A DNA stretch of 64,000 nt from CAYRDC01 sp964422925 (GCA_964422925.1 CAYRDC010000014.1:1-64000); one strand, 5' to 3'. Positions 18,428-28,557 are shown, numbered from the stretch's first letter. The notes: a model not told the origin generated them from the letters alone. Translations and numbers: made by a program.

Positions 18428-21175
18428 TTATTTTGTTCCACGAATCAGGTGAATATAACCGCTTAAAGGCTCCGGAAGTTTTTGAATACCGCTTAACCGG
18501 ATCTCGTATACATCGCAAACATAGTAAAACACCCCGTCATTCAGCGGTTCCCCGGTATTGATATCGGTTCCGTCCCAATGTATATCCGGGTCATTGGTTT
18601 GCCAGACAAGGTTACCCCAGCGGTTGAAAATCTTAATATCAATATGATCCACAAAATAATACGGCTTGAACGGCCGGAATTCATCATTGGCTCCGTCCCC
18701 GTTGGGCGTAAATACATTCGGAAGGTGATACAGCGGGCAGTTGTCAAGGCAAATTTCATTGCTGGAAACACTCTCATTCTGGAAAGAATCCACAGCGGTC
18801 ACTACATAACAGCCCGCCAGGGAATTCAACCCGCTGTGCAGGTAAAAGGTATCGGTGGCTGATAACAGCGTATCCAGCAAGGCGTAGGGCTGGTCCGGAG
18901 TAGGCCGGTAATAAATGCGATAACCCATTACATCGGCTCCGCAATCCGCGGCCGGCCTGTTCCAGGTAAGCAGGTTGTACAAATTATCCGGATTCAGTCC
19001 CAGGCTCACATCATCGCACCCATTGGTAACCGTTAATTTCGGGGCGCAAGGGGCCGTAGTATCCACGGCAAAAGCGCACATGGTTTCCGACCGGTTGATC
19101 AGTGGTTCCGGGATATCCGGGTTGGAATAGGTGCCGTAGGCTTTGATCCTGTAGCAATATTCCTTGCCGTACACCACATTATAATCGTTGTAAAATTTTT
19201 GCGTGGTGGTAGCAATGCTATCGAAAACACCGGGATTCAGGATATCTTCTTTATAGACCACATACTGGTAATTGTACCAGGGCACGTTATGATCCCATTT
19301 CAATTCCAGGTGGCTGCCGGAAGAAGTCACGGCAAGATATATGGAAGAAGCATTCTCAGCCGAACCTACTTCATAAAAATTTCCCTGTATATCTGTAGCA
19401 TAAAAGCGAAGTAAATAGTTGTACGGCTGGTCCAGTGTATTAAGCCCGACATCCGTAAAGGAATCTATGCCCAAGCCGGAGAAGGAAGAAGCGGTGGTTT
19501 GAAACACCAGGGTACCGGGCCCTGAGACTACATAATTATCAAACCGGTATAATTCATATTTGTATGGAGCCGGATTAATGAGTGTATCCAGGGCTGCGGG
19601 ATCCGGCTTCATCCAGCGGACTTTAATGATTCCGGCCGTCTGGTCTGTCAGTTCCACATCTACATGGGTAATGACGGGCACATCCCGGGGCATTTCCACG
19701 CAGGATTCATTAGATGGCAGGCTGGCTACATTGTTATAGGGAAAACCGGCCACTGTAGTATCGGCAAATTCAGCCACCACCCGGTAGCTGTAGACAATTC
19801 CGCTGTTCACGTTCAAGTCAGTAAAGCTGTATGCCTTAATGGGTGTCGGGCCGGAAATCCTGGTATATCCCAGCCCGTACATCCCTGCCTGGCAGGTATC
19901 CAGGACCAGCGAATCACATCCCCGTTTTCTCCAGACCGAGAAGCCCAAAAATTTATCGGAGTTTTCGCAGGGGTAAGGGCTATCCCAACTCAAATCCACC
20001 TGGTTTCCATTGGGTACAGCCACCAGGTTTTGCGGAGCAGGCGCCACTACGCGAATTACCCATGTCTCAATATCGACATAAGGTTGCGGGCCATTGGGGC
20101 CGTTGTAATTATCCTGTGCCTTGAACACTATGGTGTATATCTGTGGCCTGATATGATCGCATGTTGTTTGCCAGTCAAAGATTCCGGTTACCGGGTTGGC
20201 GGGGCTGTTGGTGGTAAAAGTAGCCGGGTTTACATTGACAAAGAATGGTCCTCCCTGCGCGGTTAAGGTTACTTTTTGCTTTATGGGCAATACATCCGGG
20301 TCAGAAGCTGTTATCACTTTATGCAATAGGGCCCCGGCAATTATACAGGTATCGTTCACTTTGCTTAGGACCGGAGGATGGTTTGGATTGTCGATAACAA
20401 TTATCTGCATATCCCGGATTAATGACCCGATGAACTTTCCTTCCCTGAATTCCCTGACCAGGATGGCAATATTGTAGATGCCAATGGCCTGGGCCACATT
20501 CCAGGTTAGTTCTCCGGTTTGCGGGTCAATGGACAATATATCCGGATTGGTAATCTGGTGCACGGCATCATAAGGCCAGGTATATCCGGGTACATTGGTA
20601 TTGGGGTCCTGCATGGGCGGGCGCAGGGAAAAAACGAGGCTGTCTCCGTCCGGATCGTACGCGGCAGGATTATGGATAAAAATGTTTCCGGTGGCCGCAA
20701 AATCAATGGGAGAGGAAAGCAAAATAGGGGAACTGTTATAACCGACAAATTGCGGATCGGTTATAAACAGCGTATCTTCAATATAAAAGGGCACGTTTAC
20801 CGAGTTGGTTATATTGCTGATGCCGTCAATACGCATCGGGTCGCGCATCGTCAACCGGTAGCAGCCTGGCCCGGGAAACGTGAAGGAATCGTGTGTGTAT
20901 TCGTTTCGTTGAATTCCCCCGCCTACCGGGATAATCACATCTCTATCAATGGTAATGCTGGTAATCAAATTACCGCTTCCACATTCTATAATATCCAGGG
21001 TTAGGGAATCCCGGTCGGCCGGGGAGGCTGATTCTGTATAAGTTACAATGGTAAACTCATAGGTAGGCGCTATACCGGGCAGGTGCCGGTAGCGGATCTC
21101 TCCTGCCCTGTTATGCGTGGCATGCAGGGAAAAGGCCAGAGAAAGTACTATTAGAAGAGGTATAAGTTTTTTCAT
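18428..21175 (-). CDS. T9SS type B cargo protein with Ig/fibronectin-like repeats
   Basis: 915-residue exported protein: signal peptide (MKKLIPLLIVLSLAFSLHA), N-terminal cadherin/Ig-like region, several fibronectin type III-like repeats between about 390 and 810, and a C-terminal gliding-motility-associated domain (NVFTPNGDGANDEF ... IKIFNRWGNLVWQ) of about 90 residues that serves as the type B sorting signal. It is therefore secreted through the type IX system and fixed to or released from the surface. Probably an adhesin or surface-layer component; no catalytic motif seen. Confidence 0.9.
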   Translation of the reverse strand: MKKLIPLLIVLSLAFSLHATHNRAGEIRYRHLPGIAPTYEFTIVTYTESASPADRDSLTLDIIECGSGNLITSITIDRDVIIPVGGGIQRNEYTHDSFTFPGPGCYRLTMRDPMRIDGISNITNSVNVPFYIEDTLFITDPQFVGYNSSPILLSSPIDFAATGNIFIHNPAAYDPDGDSLVFSLRPPMQDPNTNVPGYTWPYDAVHQITNPDILSIDPQTGELTWNVAQAIGIYNIAILVREFREGKFIGSLIRDMQIIVIDNPNHPPVLSKVNDTCIIAGALLHKVITASDPDVLPIKQKVTLTAQGGPFFVNVNPATFTTNSPANPVTGIFDWQTTCDHIRPQIYTIVFKAQDNYNGPNGPQPYVDIETWVIRVVAPAPQNLVAVPNGNQVDLSWDSPYPCENSDKFLGFSVWRKRGCDSLVLDTCQAGMYGLGYTRISGPTPIKAYSFTDLNVNSGIVYSYRVVAEFADTTVAGFPYNNVASLPSNESCVEMPRDVPVITHVDVELTDQTAGIIKVRWMKPDPAALDTLINPAPYKYELYRFDNYVVSGPGTLVFQTTASSFSGLGIDSFTDVGLNTLDQPYNYLLRFYATDIQGNFYEVGSAENASSIYLAVTSSGSHLELKWDHNVPWYNYQYVVYKEDILNPGVFDSIATTTQKFYNDYNVVYGKEYCYRIKAYGTYSNPDIPEPLINRSETMCAFAVDTTAPCAPKLTVTNGCDDVSLGLNPDNLYNLLTWNRPAADCGADVMGYRIYYRPTPDQPYALLDTLLSATDTFYLHSGLNSLAGCYVVTAVDSFQNESVSSNEICLDNCPLYHLPNVFTPNGDGANDEFRPFKPYYFVDHIDIKIFNRWGNLVWQTNDPDIHWDGTDINTGEPLNDGVFYYVCDVYEIRLSGIQKLPEPLSGYIHLIRGTK

Positions 21176-21289
21176 CTGGTTGTATAGCGAGTGACCTGCA
21201 ATTTACAAATTCTGGCAGGGTGTATGGTTTTATTAACGTCAAAAGCCAGTGAAAAATATCCTTAAAATGTCAATCTCCACCGCAAGCCA

Positions 21290-21313
21290 TTAAAAAACGG
21301 GGCTTTGCCCCGT
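21290..21313 (-). terminator. terminator of the sdhCAB operon
   Basis: On the minus strand ACGGGG-CAAAG-CCCCGT is followed by a T-run. It lies 30 bp past the sdhB stop. Confidence 0.85.
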
Positions 21314-21342
21314 CAACTTTTGTCAGAATCAGCCAATGTCTT

Positions 21343-22101
21343 TCAGGAAGGCGTTTTTTCGCTGCAAAACGCAGCCCGGAGGTATTCCCGGTTCATGATC
21401 TGAATGTGTTTTACAGATATACCCTTGGGGCATTCTGCTTCACAGGCAGAGGTATTTGTACAGGAGCCAAAACCTTCCGCGTCCATAGCTGCTACCATGT
21501 TCAGGGCTCTTAGTTCCCTTTCTTTCTGGCCCTGCGGCAACATGGCCAGCTGGGCGATTTTGGCAGCAACAAACAGGGAGGCTGATGAATTCTTACAGGC
21601 CGCCACGCAGGCGCCACAACCGATACACTCTGCCGCGTCAAAAGCCGCATCGGCTACTTCCTTGGGTATGGGAATGGCGTTGGCATCCGGAGCGCTGCCT
21701 GCATTGACATTGATAAAACCACCGGCTTGTTGTACCCTGTCCAGTGCGGAACGGTCCACCACCAGGTCCTTAATCACCGGGAAAGGAGCCGCACGCCATG
21801 GCTCTATTACGATGGTTGACCCGTCTTTGAAATGCCGCATATACAACTGGCAGGTGGTGGTTAACTCATTCGGGCCATGCGCACGCCCGTTGATATACAG
21901 GCTGCACATGCCGCATACCCCTTCCCGGCAATCATTATCGAATGCCACGGGTTCCTCTCCCTGCCTGATTAATTGCTCGTTCAGCACATCCAGCATTTCC
22001 AGGAAAGAAGTTTCTCCATCAATATTTTCCACCCGGTAGGTGACAAAGCGGCCTTCGTCTTCCGCATTCTTTTGCCGCCAGATCTTCAGCGTATAATTCA
22101 T
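21343..22101 (-). CDS. sdhB: succinate dehydrogenase/fumarate reductase iron-sulfur subunit
   Basis: Electron-transfer subunit of respiratory complex II. Cys58, Cys63, Cys66 and Cys84 bind the [2Fe-2S] cluster; CIGCGACVAAC and the later CTNTSACEAECPKGI motif hold the [4Fe-4S] and [3Fe-4S] clusters. 252 residues. Last gene of sdhCAB, closely spaced after sdhA and followed by a terminator. Confidence 0.96.
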   Translation of the reverse strand: MNYTLKIWRQKNAEDEGRFVTYRVENIDGETSFLEMLDVLNEQLIRQGEEPVAFDNDCREGVCGMCSLYINGRAHGPNELTTTCQLYMRHFKDGSTIVIEPWRAAPFPVIKDLVVDRSALDRVQQAGGFINVNAGSAPDANAIPIPKEVADAAFDAAECIGCGACVAACKNSSASLFVAAKIAQLAMLPQGQKERELRALNMVAAMDAEGFGSCTNTSACEAECPKGISVKHIQIMNREYLRAAFCSEKTPS

Positions 22102-22124
22102 AGCGCGTAAATTGCTTGGTGATC

Positions 22125-24044
22125 TTATTTGTAATCTCTCTGCTTCAATTCAATATTTTCAAATCGGAGTTCTTCTTTATGAAGCACCGGTTTATCGTTC
22201 TCTCCCTTATATTCCCAGGCTGCCACATAAGCATAGTTTTCATCGTCCCTTTTGGCTTCACCTTCTTCCGTTTGATATTCTTCCCGGAAATGGGCGCCAC
22301 AGGATTCATTCCGGTTGAGGGCATCCCTGGCTATCAACTCTGCCAGTTCGAGAAAGTCAGCCACGCGACCAGCTTTTTCCAGTTCCACGTTCAGTTCATC
22401 CGTACGGCCCGGGATGCGGACATCTTTCCAGAATTCTTCACGGATTTCACGAATCAGGTCAATGGCTTTTTTCAATCCTTCTTCATTTCTTGACATCCCG
22501 ACATAATCCCAAACCACTTTCCCAAGTTTCCGGTGGAAGGATTCCACGGACTGGCTTCCGTTCACAGACATCAGCGATTTCAACTGATCGCTTACCGCCT
22601 TTTCCGCCTGGTCAAATGCGGGATGATTAACCGGGGGAGCCGGATGCCGGAATTCCTGGCCCAGATAGCTGCTGATGGTAGCAGGTAAAACGAAATAACC
22701 GTCTGCCAGGCATTGCATCAGGCTGGAAGCTCCCAGGCGGTTGGCTCCATGATCCGAGAAATTGGCTTCTCCTATCGCGTACAGGCCCGGAATGGTGGTT
22801 TGCAGTTCATAATCCACCCACAGCCCGCCCATGGTATAGTGAGAAGCCGGATAAATGCGCATTGGCGTTTCATAAGGATTATCCCCGGTAATGCGCTCAT
22901 ACATATCAAATAAATTCCCATAGCGATCGCGAATTACATCTTCTCCAAGCCGTTGAATAGCATCTTTGAAGTCGAGGTAAACCGCGTAGCCGGTGGGTCC
23001 TACGCCATAGCCTGCATCGCAGCGTTCCTTGGCAGCCCGGGAAGCTACATCGCGCGGCACCAGGTTGCCAAAGGCCGGGTACCTGCGCTCCAGGTAATAA
23101 TCCCTGGCTTCTTCGGGGATTTGCCGTGGATCTTTATCGCGATCTTCTTTATTCTTGGGGACCCAAACCCTTCCGTCATTCCGGAGCGACTCGGACATAA
23201 GGGTCAGTTTGGACTGGTATTCCCCGGATACCGGAATACACGTTGGATGGATTTGGGTATAACAGGGGTTCGCAAAGAAAGCGCCTTTTTTGTAGGCTTT
23301 CCAGATGGCCGTGGCGTTGGAGCCCATAGCATTGGTTGAAAGGTAGAAAACATTGGCATAGCCGCCACAGGCCAGTACTACAGCATGGGCGCTGTGCCGG
23401 CTTATTTCACCGGTAATCAGGTTCCGGGCAATGATGCCCTGCGCCTTGCCATCAATGATTACGATATCCAACATTTCATGCCTGGTATAGGATTTTACAG
23501 TACCGCGGGCAATTTGCCGGTTCAGAGCGCTGTAAGCACCAAGCAACAACTGCTGTCCGGTAGCCCCGGAAGCATAAAAAGTACGTGATACCTGGGCGCC
23601 ACCGAAAGAACGGTTAGCCAGCGTCCCACCATATTCCCGGGCAAAGGGAACTCCCTGGGCCACACAATGATCGATAATGGCTCCGCTGATCTGGGCCAGG
23701 CGATATACATTGGCTTCCCTCGAACGGTAGTCCCCGCCTTTTACGGTATCATAAAACAAGCGGTAATCCGAATCATTGTCATTCTGATAGTTCTTGGAAG
23801 CATTGATTCCTCCCTGTGCGGCAATGGAATGCGCCCTGCGCGGGCTGTCCTGGAAACAAAACACCTTAACATTATACCCCGCTTCCCCCAAAGTAGCCGC
23901 GGCTGAAGCTCCGGCCAGCCCGGTTCCAATCACAATGATATCCACTTTCCTCCGGTTGGCCGGGTTTACTAAAGTATTGTGCGACCGGTAATTGTCCCAT
24001 TTTTCAGCAATAGGACCTTCGGGAATTTTGGCATCGAGTTTCAT
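22125..24044 (-). CDS. sdhA: succinate dehydrogenase/fumarate reductase flavoprotein subunit
   Basis: 639-residue catalytic subunit oxidising succinate or reducing fumarate. The N-terminal dinucleotide fold (VIGTGLAGASAAATLGEAG) and HSIAAQGGINA, which contains the histidine that covalently holds FAD, are intact. The insertion NYQNDNDSDYRLFYDTVKGGDYRSRE is typical of the epsilon/Bacteroidota quinone-linked type. It starts four bases after sdhC. Direction of the reaction in the cell cannot be told from sequence. Confidence 0.97.
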   Translation of the reverse strand: MKLDAKIPEGPIAEKWDNYRSHNTLVNPANRRKVDIIVIGTGLAGASAAATLGEAGYNVKVFCFQDSPRRAHSIAAQGGINASKNYQNDNDSDYRLFYDTVKGGDYRSREANVYRLAQISGAIIDHCVAQGVPFAREYGGTLANRSFGGAQVSRTFYASGATGQQLLLGAYSALNRQIARGTVKSYTRHEMLDIVIIDGKAQGIIARNLITGEISRHSAHAVVLACGGYANVFYLSTNAMGSNATAIWKAYKKGAFFANPCYTQIHPTCIPVSGEYQSKLTLMSESLRNDGRVWVPKNKEDRDKDPRQIPEEARDYYLERRYPAFGNLVPRDVASRAAKERCDAGYGVGPTGYAVYLDFKDAIQRLGEDVIRDRYGNLFDMYERITGDNPYETPMRIYPASHYTMGGLWVDYELQTTIPGLYAIGEANFSDHGANRLGASSLMQCLADGYFVLPATISSYLGQEFRHPAPPVNHPAFDQAEKAVSDQLKSLMSVNGSQSVESFHRKLGKVVWDYVGMSRNEEGLKKAIDLIREIREEFWKDVRIPGRTDELNVELEKAGRVADFLELAELIARDALNRNESCGAHFREEYQTEEGEAKRDDENYAYVAAWEYKGENDKPVLHKEELRFENIELKQRDYK

Positions 24045-24048
24045 GACT

Positions 24049-24726
24049 TCAAATAATAGAGTTTAGCAAAAAATAAGCAGGTATGGCAATAAAACCTACC
24101 GTGAAAATTACGGTCAGAACCACGCCTAACCATTTAACCACCGGTACATATTTTTTATGGCTCAAACCCATGGTCTTGAACCCGCTGAATATGCCATGCA
24201 GCAAATGAAAACCCAGGGCCAGGAAACAAACGATATAGGCTATCGAATACCAGGCTGTCTCAAACGATTCTTTCACTACCAGGTACAGGTCTTTGTTTCC
24301 GTTTACATCGAGGCTAAGATCAGCGAACCGGGCTTTGTAAAAGAAATTGGTCAAATGAAGCACCAGGAAAGCCAGAATTATCAAACCCAGTATTCCCATA
24401 TTGCGTGAATACCAGGTTGAATTTTCCTCCGGATGATTCACTTTATAGCCCTTTGGCCTGGCTCTTTTATTGCGCAGGGTAAGGATAAGCGCTTCGACCG
24501 GATGATAAATCAGGGAGAGAAACAAAACGATTTCCACAATCCGGATCAGTGGATTGGCGGCCATGAAATCCGAATAGGCATTGTAGGTCAAGCCATTGTC
24601 ACCAAGCAATAATAACAGGTTACCTGCCAGGTGTTCGATCAGAAATAACACCAGGAACAGGCCGGTAAGGCTCATCACGAACTTCCTGCCGATAGTGGAC
24701 CGGAAAAAAGATTTTATCCAACTCAT
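24049..24726 (-). CDS. sdhC: succinate dehydrogenase cytochrome b membrane subunit
   Basis: 225-residue protein with five membrane helices, the single-subunit di-heme anchor of the type B complex. Histidines within helices (for example EHLAGN, YHPVEAL, HLTNFF, HLLHGI) are candidate heme ligands. First gene of sdhCAB. Upstream, a 17-bp inverted repeat contains TAAATTTG in promoter position. Confidence 0.93.
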   Translation of the reverse strand: MSWIKSFFRSTIGRKFVMSLTGLFLVLFLIEHLAGNLLLLLGDNGLTYNAYSDFMAANPLIRIVEIVLFLSLIYHPVEALILTLRNKRARPKGYKVNHPEENSTWYSRNMGILGLIILAFLVLHLTNFFYKARFADLSLDVNGNKDLYLVVKESFETAWYSIAYIVCFLALGFHLLHGIFSGFKTMGLSHKKYVPVVKWLGVVLTVIFTVGFIAIPAYFLLNSII

Positions 24727-24750
24727 GCTATATCGTTTAAATGGATGGAA

Positions 24751-24767
24751 GCAAATTTAAAATTTGC
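24751..24767 (-). promoter_or_regulatory. sdhC promoter box within an inverted repeat
   Basis: GCAAATT-TAA-AATTTGC is a perfect 7-bp inverted repeat. On the minus strand it contains TAAATTTG, matching the -7 consensus TAnnTTTG, about 25 bp from the sdhC ATG. The symmetry could also bind a regulator. Confidence 0.45.
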
Positions 24768-24791
24768 AGGGACTTTTCATGAGGATATTCA

Positions 24792-25331
24792 TCACCAATT
24801 TGCTCTAATTTTCAGATAAAATTCCCAAAGTGACCCCACCACAAGGTCGGCAGGCGCTGCAGGATCGGTTGGCCCGGCAATCAGTACACGGGCCATACCC
24901 AAGCGAGCGGCAAATTCCATATCGGAAGGGCTGTCGCCTACCATAATGCTCTGATGAAACCGGATATCCGGAAAATCGCGCTGGGCTTCATAGGCCATGC
25001 CTGTACGCGGTTTCCGGCCGGGATGATTGTCTGACTCAAGGCTGGTGTTGTAATACAAGCCATCCACCCGGCCACCGGCCTCCCGGATAGCAGCCAGCAT
25101 CCTTTCATGCACATCCTGCAGTTCGGCCAGAGTCATCAAACCCTTGCCAATTCCCTGTTGGTTAGTCACAATTAGAATATGCCGGAAAATGGAACTTAAC
25201 GCGGCAAGGGCATCGAGGGTACCGGGCAGGAATTCAAAATCCTCCCACCGGTTGATATAAAGGCCGGGTAATTTCCTGTTGATAACGCCATCCCGGTCCA
25301 GAAAAAGAGTGGTAAAGGTTTTCCAGTTCAT
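24792..25331 (-). CDS. gmhB: HAD-IIIA phosphatase, GmhB-type heptose-bisphosphate phosphatase
   Basis: 179 residues with HAD motif I LFLDRDGVINRK, motif II-like VTNQQGIGKG and motif IV VGDSPSDMEFA. The pattern and the neighbouring gmhA point to D-glycero-D-manno-heptose-1,7-bisphosphate 7-phosphatase, in ADP-heptose formation. Overlaps gmhA by four bases. The kinase/adenylyltransferase HldE and epimerase HldD are not here. Histidinol-phosphate phosphatase is the main alternative. Confidence 0.82.
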   Translation of the reverse strand: MNWKTFTTLFLDRDGVINRKLPGLYINRWEDFEFLPGTLDALAALSSIFRHILIVTNQQGIGKGLMTLAELQDVHERMLAAIREAGGRVDGLYYNTSLESDNHPGRKPRTGMAYEAQRDFPDIRFHQSIMVGDSPSDMEFAARLGMARVLIAGPTDPAAPADLVVGSLWEFYLKIRANW

Positions 25332-25909
25332 CCGGCAAAGAGGGTGCTTTCCACCAGTTCACAAATAATATGGCCCATCAGGATATGGGCTTCCTGTACC
25401 CTGGGTGTATCTTCAGAAGGTACATTCAACAAAATATCGCTGTGGTCCTTCAGCCACCCCCCATCCCTGCCCGTCATGCCGATTACACGCATACCGATTT
25501 TCCGCCCGGTTTCAGCGGCCAGGATGACCGTGTCCGAATTGCCCGAAGTGGAAATGCACACCAGCACGTCCCCCGCCCGTCCTTTGGCCTGCACCATCCG
25601 GCTGAATACTTCGCTATAGCCATAGTCATTGGCCGTAGCCGTCAGGTAGGAAGTGTTGACATGCAGGGCTTCGGCAAACAAAGGGGGCCGGTTCATGTAA
25701 TAGCGCCCGCTTAACTCCGCTGCCAGGTGCTGGGCGTCCGCTGCGCTGCCCCCGTTCCCGCAGAACAAGGTTTTGCCACCATCCCGGAAACATCCGGCCA
25801 TGATCCGGGCTGCTTCTTCAATCCGGCTCACCATCGACTCATCCGCAAGGATGGATTGTTTCACCTCCAGCGATTCCCGGATAGCTTGTTTGATTCTGTC
25901 AGTGGACAT
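25328..25909 (-). CDS. gmhA: sedoheptulose-7-phosphate isomerase
   Basis: 193-residue SIS-domain protein. CGNGGSAADAQHLAAELSGRY and STSGNSDTVI are the sugar-phosphate-binding motifs and the His in AQHLAAE belongs to the metal/active site. It makes D-glycero-D-manno-heptose-7-phosphate for lipopolysaccharide core or other heptose glycans. Coupled to gmhB by a four-base overlap, and preceded by two glycosyltransferase genes that may use the product. Confidence 0.88.
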   Translation of the reverse strand: MSTDRIKQAIRESLEVKQSILADESMVSRIEEAARIMAGCFRDGGKTLFCGNGGSAADAQHLAAELSGRYYMNRPPLFAEALHVNTSYLTATANDYGYSEVFSRMVQAKGRAGDVLVCISTSGNSDTVILAAETGRKIGMRVIGMTGRDGGWLKDHSDILLNVPSEDTPRVQEAHILMGHIICELVESTLFAG

Positions 25910-25931
25910 AATACTTAAAAATACAACTTTT

Positions 25932-27080
25932 TCACTGCGTACTTCTTGCTTCCTGTTCCAGCGCCAGGAAAGCCTTCACCATCCGGTCCCACGTAAACCG
26001 TTTCTTTTCTTCCCGGAAGTTGTGACGGAAAGATTCCGCGTAATCCCCGGCAAAAAACCGGTGGATGGCCTCAGCTATATCCTCCGGATCAGGCCGGGTC
26101 ACAAAACCCACTTTCCCGTCAGGTACTATTTCCGGCAACCCGCCAACATCAGTTACTACCATAGGTAATTCAAAATGATACGCAATTTGCGCTACCCCGC
26201 TTTGCGTGGCCGAACGGTACGGCTGAACCAGCAGGTCGGCCGCGCAGAAATATTTAAACACATCTTCGTCCGCGATAAACTGGTTAAACTCGATGATCCG
26301 GTCCCGGAGTTTTTCATGTTCCAGCCACTTCCGGTAATATTCCCGGTCTTCATAATATTCACCCGCAATAATCAGTTTCAAGAAAGGATCAGCCAGTTTA
26401 TCCGAAAGCATAGCTTCAAGCAGCAGGTCCAACCCTTTATATCTTCGCACAAACCCAAAAAACAGCAAGTACTTTCCCTTGGGATCCAGTCCAAGTCCTT
26501 CGCGGGCAATCAGCCGGTCAACGGGCTGTCCGAAATTGTCAAACATCGGGTGCGGGCTGAAGACACTGGGCCGGGAAGTATTAAACTGGTTCAGTTCCTC
26601 AAGCACTTGTCTGGATTGTGCCATAAATCCATCCATGGAGCGGACAAAATACCGGGTAAACAACCGGTCGCCCGGACGGCTTTCATGAGGAATAATGTTA
26701 TCCAGCAAGGCCAAAGCAACAGTATGCCGGTTTTTCCTGGCCCGCCTGGCAATGGTTCCAAAACAAGGGCCCATTAACGGCAGCCAGTAGCGGACCAGCA
26801 GCATATCAGGTTTCATTTCCCGGATGGCATTCCCGGTTTTAACCCAGTTAACCGGGTAAATGGAATTCACCTTTCGCTCTATGGATACGCCTTCCGGTGC
26901 AGGGCTGGTGGAGAACTGGGTTTTGCCCGGGAAAAGGAAGGAAGGGTATTGCAAGGTAAAGGTATAAATCCTGACCCGGTGGCCGGCCTCCATAAAAGCC
27001 CTGGCAAGCCGTTCGTTATAACTGGCCAATCCGCCCCGGTAGGGCCAGGCAGGACCAAGCATCAGAATATCCTTGCTCAA
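25932..27080 (-). CDS. glycosyltransferase family 4
   Basis: 382-residue GT-B enzyme. The N-terminal acceptor half opens ILMLGPAWPYRGGLASYNERLAR; the C-terminal half has the nucleotide-sugar region (LLFFGFVRRYKGLDLLLEA, then LLVQPYRSATQSGVAQIAYHFELPMVVTDVGGLPE). The donor is unknown. It overlaps the GT2 gene by four bases and lies upstream of gmhA/gmhB, so heptose-containing surface glycan is a reasonable guess. Confidence 0.9.
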   Translation of the reverse strand: MSKDILMLGPAWPYRGGLASYNERLARAFMEAGHRVRIYTFTLQYPSFLFPGKTQFSTSPAPEGVSIERKVNSIYPVNWVKTGNAIREMKPDMLLVRYWLPLMGPCFGTIARRARKNRHTVALALLDNIIPHESRPGDRLFTRYFVRSMDGFMAQSRQVLEELNQFNTSRPSVFSPHPMFDNFGQPVDRLIAREGLGLDPKGKYLLFFGFVRRYKGLDLLLEAMLSDKLADPFLKLIIAGEYYEDREYYRKWLEHEKLRDRIIEFNQFIADEDVFKYFCAADLLVQPYRSATQSGVAQIAYHFELPMVVTDVGGLPEIVPDGKVGFVTRPDPEDIAEAIHRFFAGDYAESFRHNFREEKKRFTWDRMVKAFLALEQEARSTQ

Positions 27081-28018
27081 GCGTCACCAATGGTTTTCTC
27101 GATTAAATAGGGATTTTTATCGGCCGAAGACCGGGTAATCAATTCCGCGATGAAACCGGTCAGAAACAACTGGGCCCCCAGTGTAACCGTTAGCAAACCG
27201 AGATAAAACAAGGGGCGCTGTGTCATGCCATAGGCATTGAACCAGATTTTGGTCACGGTCAGGTAAACCAATATGACAAAACCGGCAAAAAACATCAGGG
27301 TGCCCAGCAAACCAAACAAATGCATAGGGCGTTTCCCAAACCGGGTAATGAACATGACGGACAGCATATCAAGAAACCCGCGCATAAAACGCTCTATGCC
27401 ATATTTGCTTTTGCCATATTGCCTTTTGCGGTGATGCACTACCTTTTCCCCTATGCGGTCAAATCCGGCCCATTTAGCAATAACCGGAATATAGCGGTGC
27501 ATCTCTCCATATAGCTCGATGCTTTTCACTACATTTTTCCGGTAAGCTTTCAGCCCGCAATTAAAATCATGCAAGCGTATGCCTGACATCACGCGGACCA
27601 CGAAATTGAAAAACCTGGAAGGCAATTTTTTCCCCACCGGATCGAGCCGCTTTTTTTTCCAACCCGATACCATGTCGTAGCCATCCTCGATGATCATCCG
27701 GTAGAGTCCCGGAATTTCGGCAGGGTCATCCTGGAGGTCCGCATCCAGGGTTACCACCACATCTCCGCGGGCATGGGCAAAGCCGGCCCGGAGGCCGGCT
27801 GCCTTGCCAAAATTTCTTTGAAATTTTATCCCTTTCACCCGCGGATTTTCCGCGGCAAGGGATTCTATTATTTCCCAGCTGTTATCCCGGCTTCCATCAT
27901 CAATATACAATACTTCGTATTCCAATCCCGCTGACTGCAGAGCTTCTTCAATCTGCCGCTGTAATTCAGGCAGTGAATCTGCTTCGTTCAGGAGTGGAAT
28001 AACCAGGGATAATTGCAT
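27077..28018 (-). CDS. glycosyltransferase family 2, polyprenyl-phosphate type
   Basis: 313 residues. GT-A domain with SLVIPLLNEADSLPEL, YIDDGSRDNSWE and the metal site DADLQDDPAE, followed by two C-terminal membrane helices (about 232-300). This layout matches DPM1/GtrB-like enzymes that move a sugar to undecaprenyl phosphate at the inner membrane. Upstream partner of the GT4 gene. Confidence 0.9.
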   Translation of the reverse strand: MQLSLVIPLLNEADSLPELQRQIEEALQSAGLEYEVLYIDDGSRDNSWEIIESLAAENPRVKGIKFQRNFGKAAGLRAGFAHARGDVVVTLDADLQDDPAEIPGLYRMIIEDGYDMVSGWKKKRLDPVGKKLPSRFFNFVVRVMSGIRLHDFNCGLKAYRKNVVKSIELYGEMHRYIPVIAKWAGFDRIGEKVVHHRKRQYGKSKYGIERFMRGFLDMLSVMFITRFGKRPMHLFGLLGTLMFFAGFVILVYLTVTKIWFNAYGMTQRPLFYLGLLTVTLGAQLFLTGFIAELITRSSADKNPYLIEKTIGDA

Positions 28019-28036
28019 AGTGGCTGCGAAGTGAGT

Positions 28037-28546
28037 TTATTCGCTGGGTTTCTTTTGATAAATTATTCCGGCTATCAATGCCCCAATGAACCCTACGATC
28101 ACCTGCCAGATGATGCTGAAAGCAATCATAAATCCCGGGCTCATGAATTTCCGGGTCCACTCGAGCTGCTGTTCCAGTTGTTCGCCTTCCATGCCACGAT
28201 CTATGAGCGCCTCGCGTGTCTGACGCAAACTCTCATTAATAAAATCAGGGTTTATAACATTGAAGTACAGCAACAGATATATTGCCATAACGATTCCCGA
28301 AATCAGGGCTAATGCTGTACCCACCCCCAACGATCTGCCTACAGTGATGTACCCGTTCAGGTCCTGGTCACGGTGCGCCTTAACGGCCAGGAAAATGATT
28401 ACCAGCATGATCAAATATGAAATCAGGCCGAGGCCCCGGTTTTGATCCATGCCAATCAAATAAAGCAGCAGGGAATAAATAACTACGACCAGGCCGCTGA
28501 TCAGTCCGTATTTCAAGGATACCGGCCAAACTGATTTTTTATCCAT
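28037..28546 (-). CDS. DUF4199 membrane protein
   Basis: 169 residues with four membrane helices (about 12-32, 38-56, 75-97 and 140-162) and a charged loop between the third and fourth (LRQTREALIDRGMEGEQLEQQLEW). It fits the DUF4199 family found almost only in Bacteroidota; function unknown. It sits between the glycosyltransferases and the dihydroorotase-like gene, all on one strand. Confidence 0.78.
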   Translation of the reverse strand: MDKKSVWPVSLKYGLISGLVVVIYSLLLYLIGMDQNRGLGLISYLIMLVIIFLAVKAHRDQDLNGYITVGRSLGVGTALALISGIVMAIYLLLYFNVINPDFINESLRQTREALIDRGMEGEQLEQQLEWTRKFMSPGFMIAFSIIWQVIVGFIGALIAGIIYQKKPSE

Positions 28547-28557
28547 GATCTATCCGT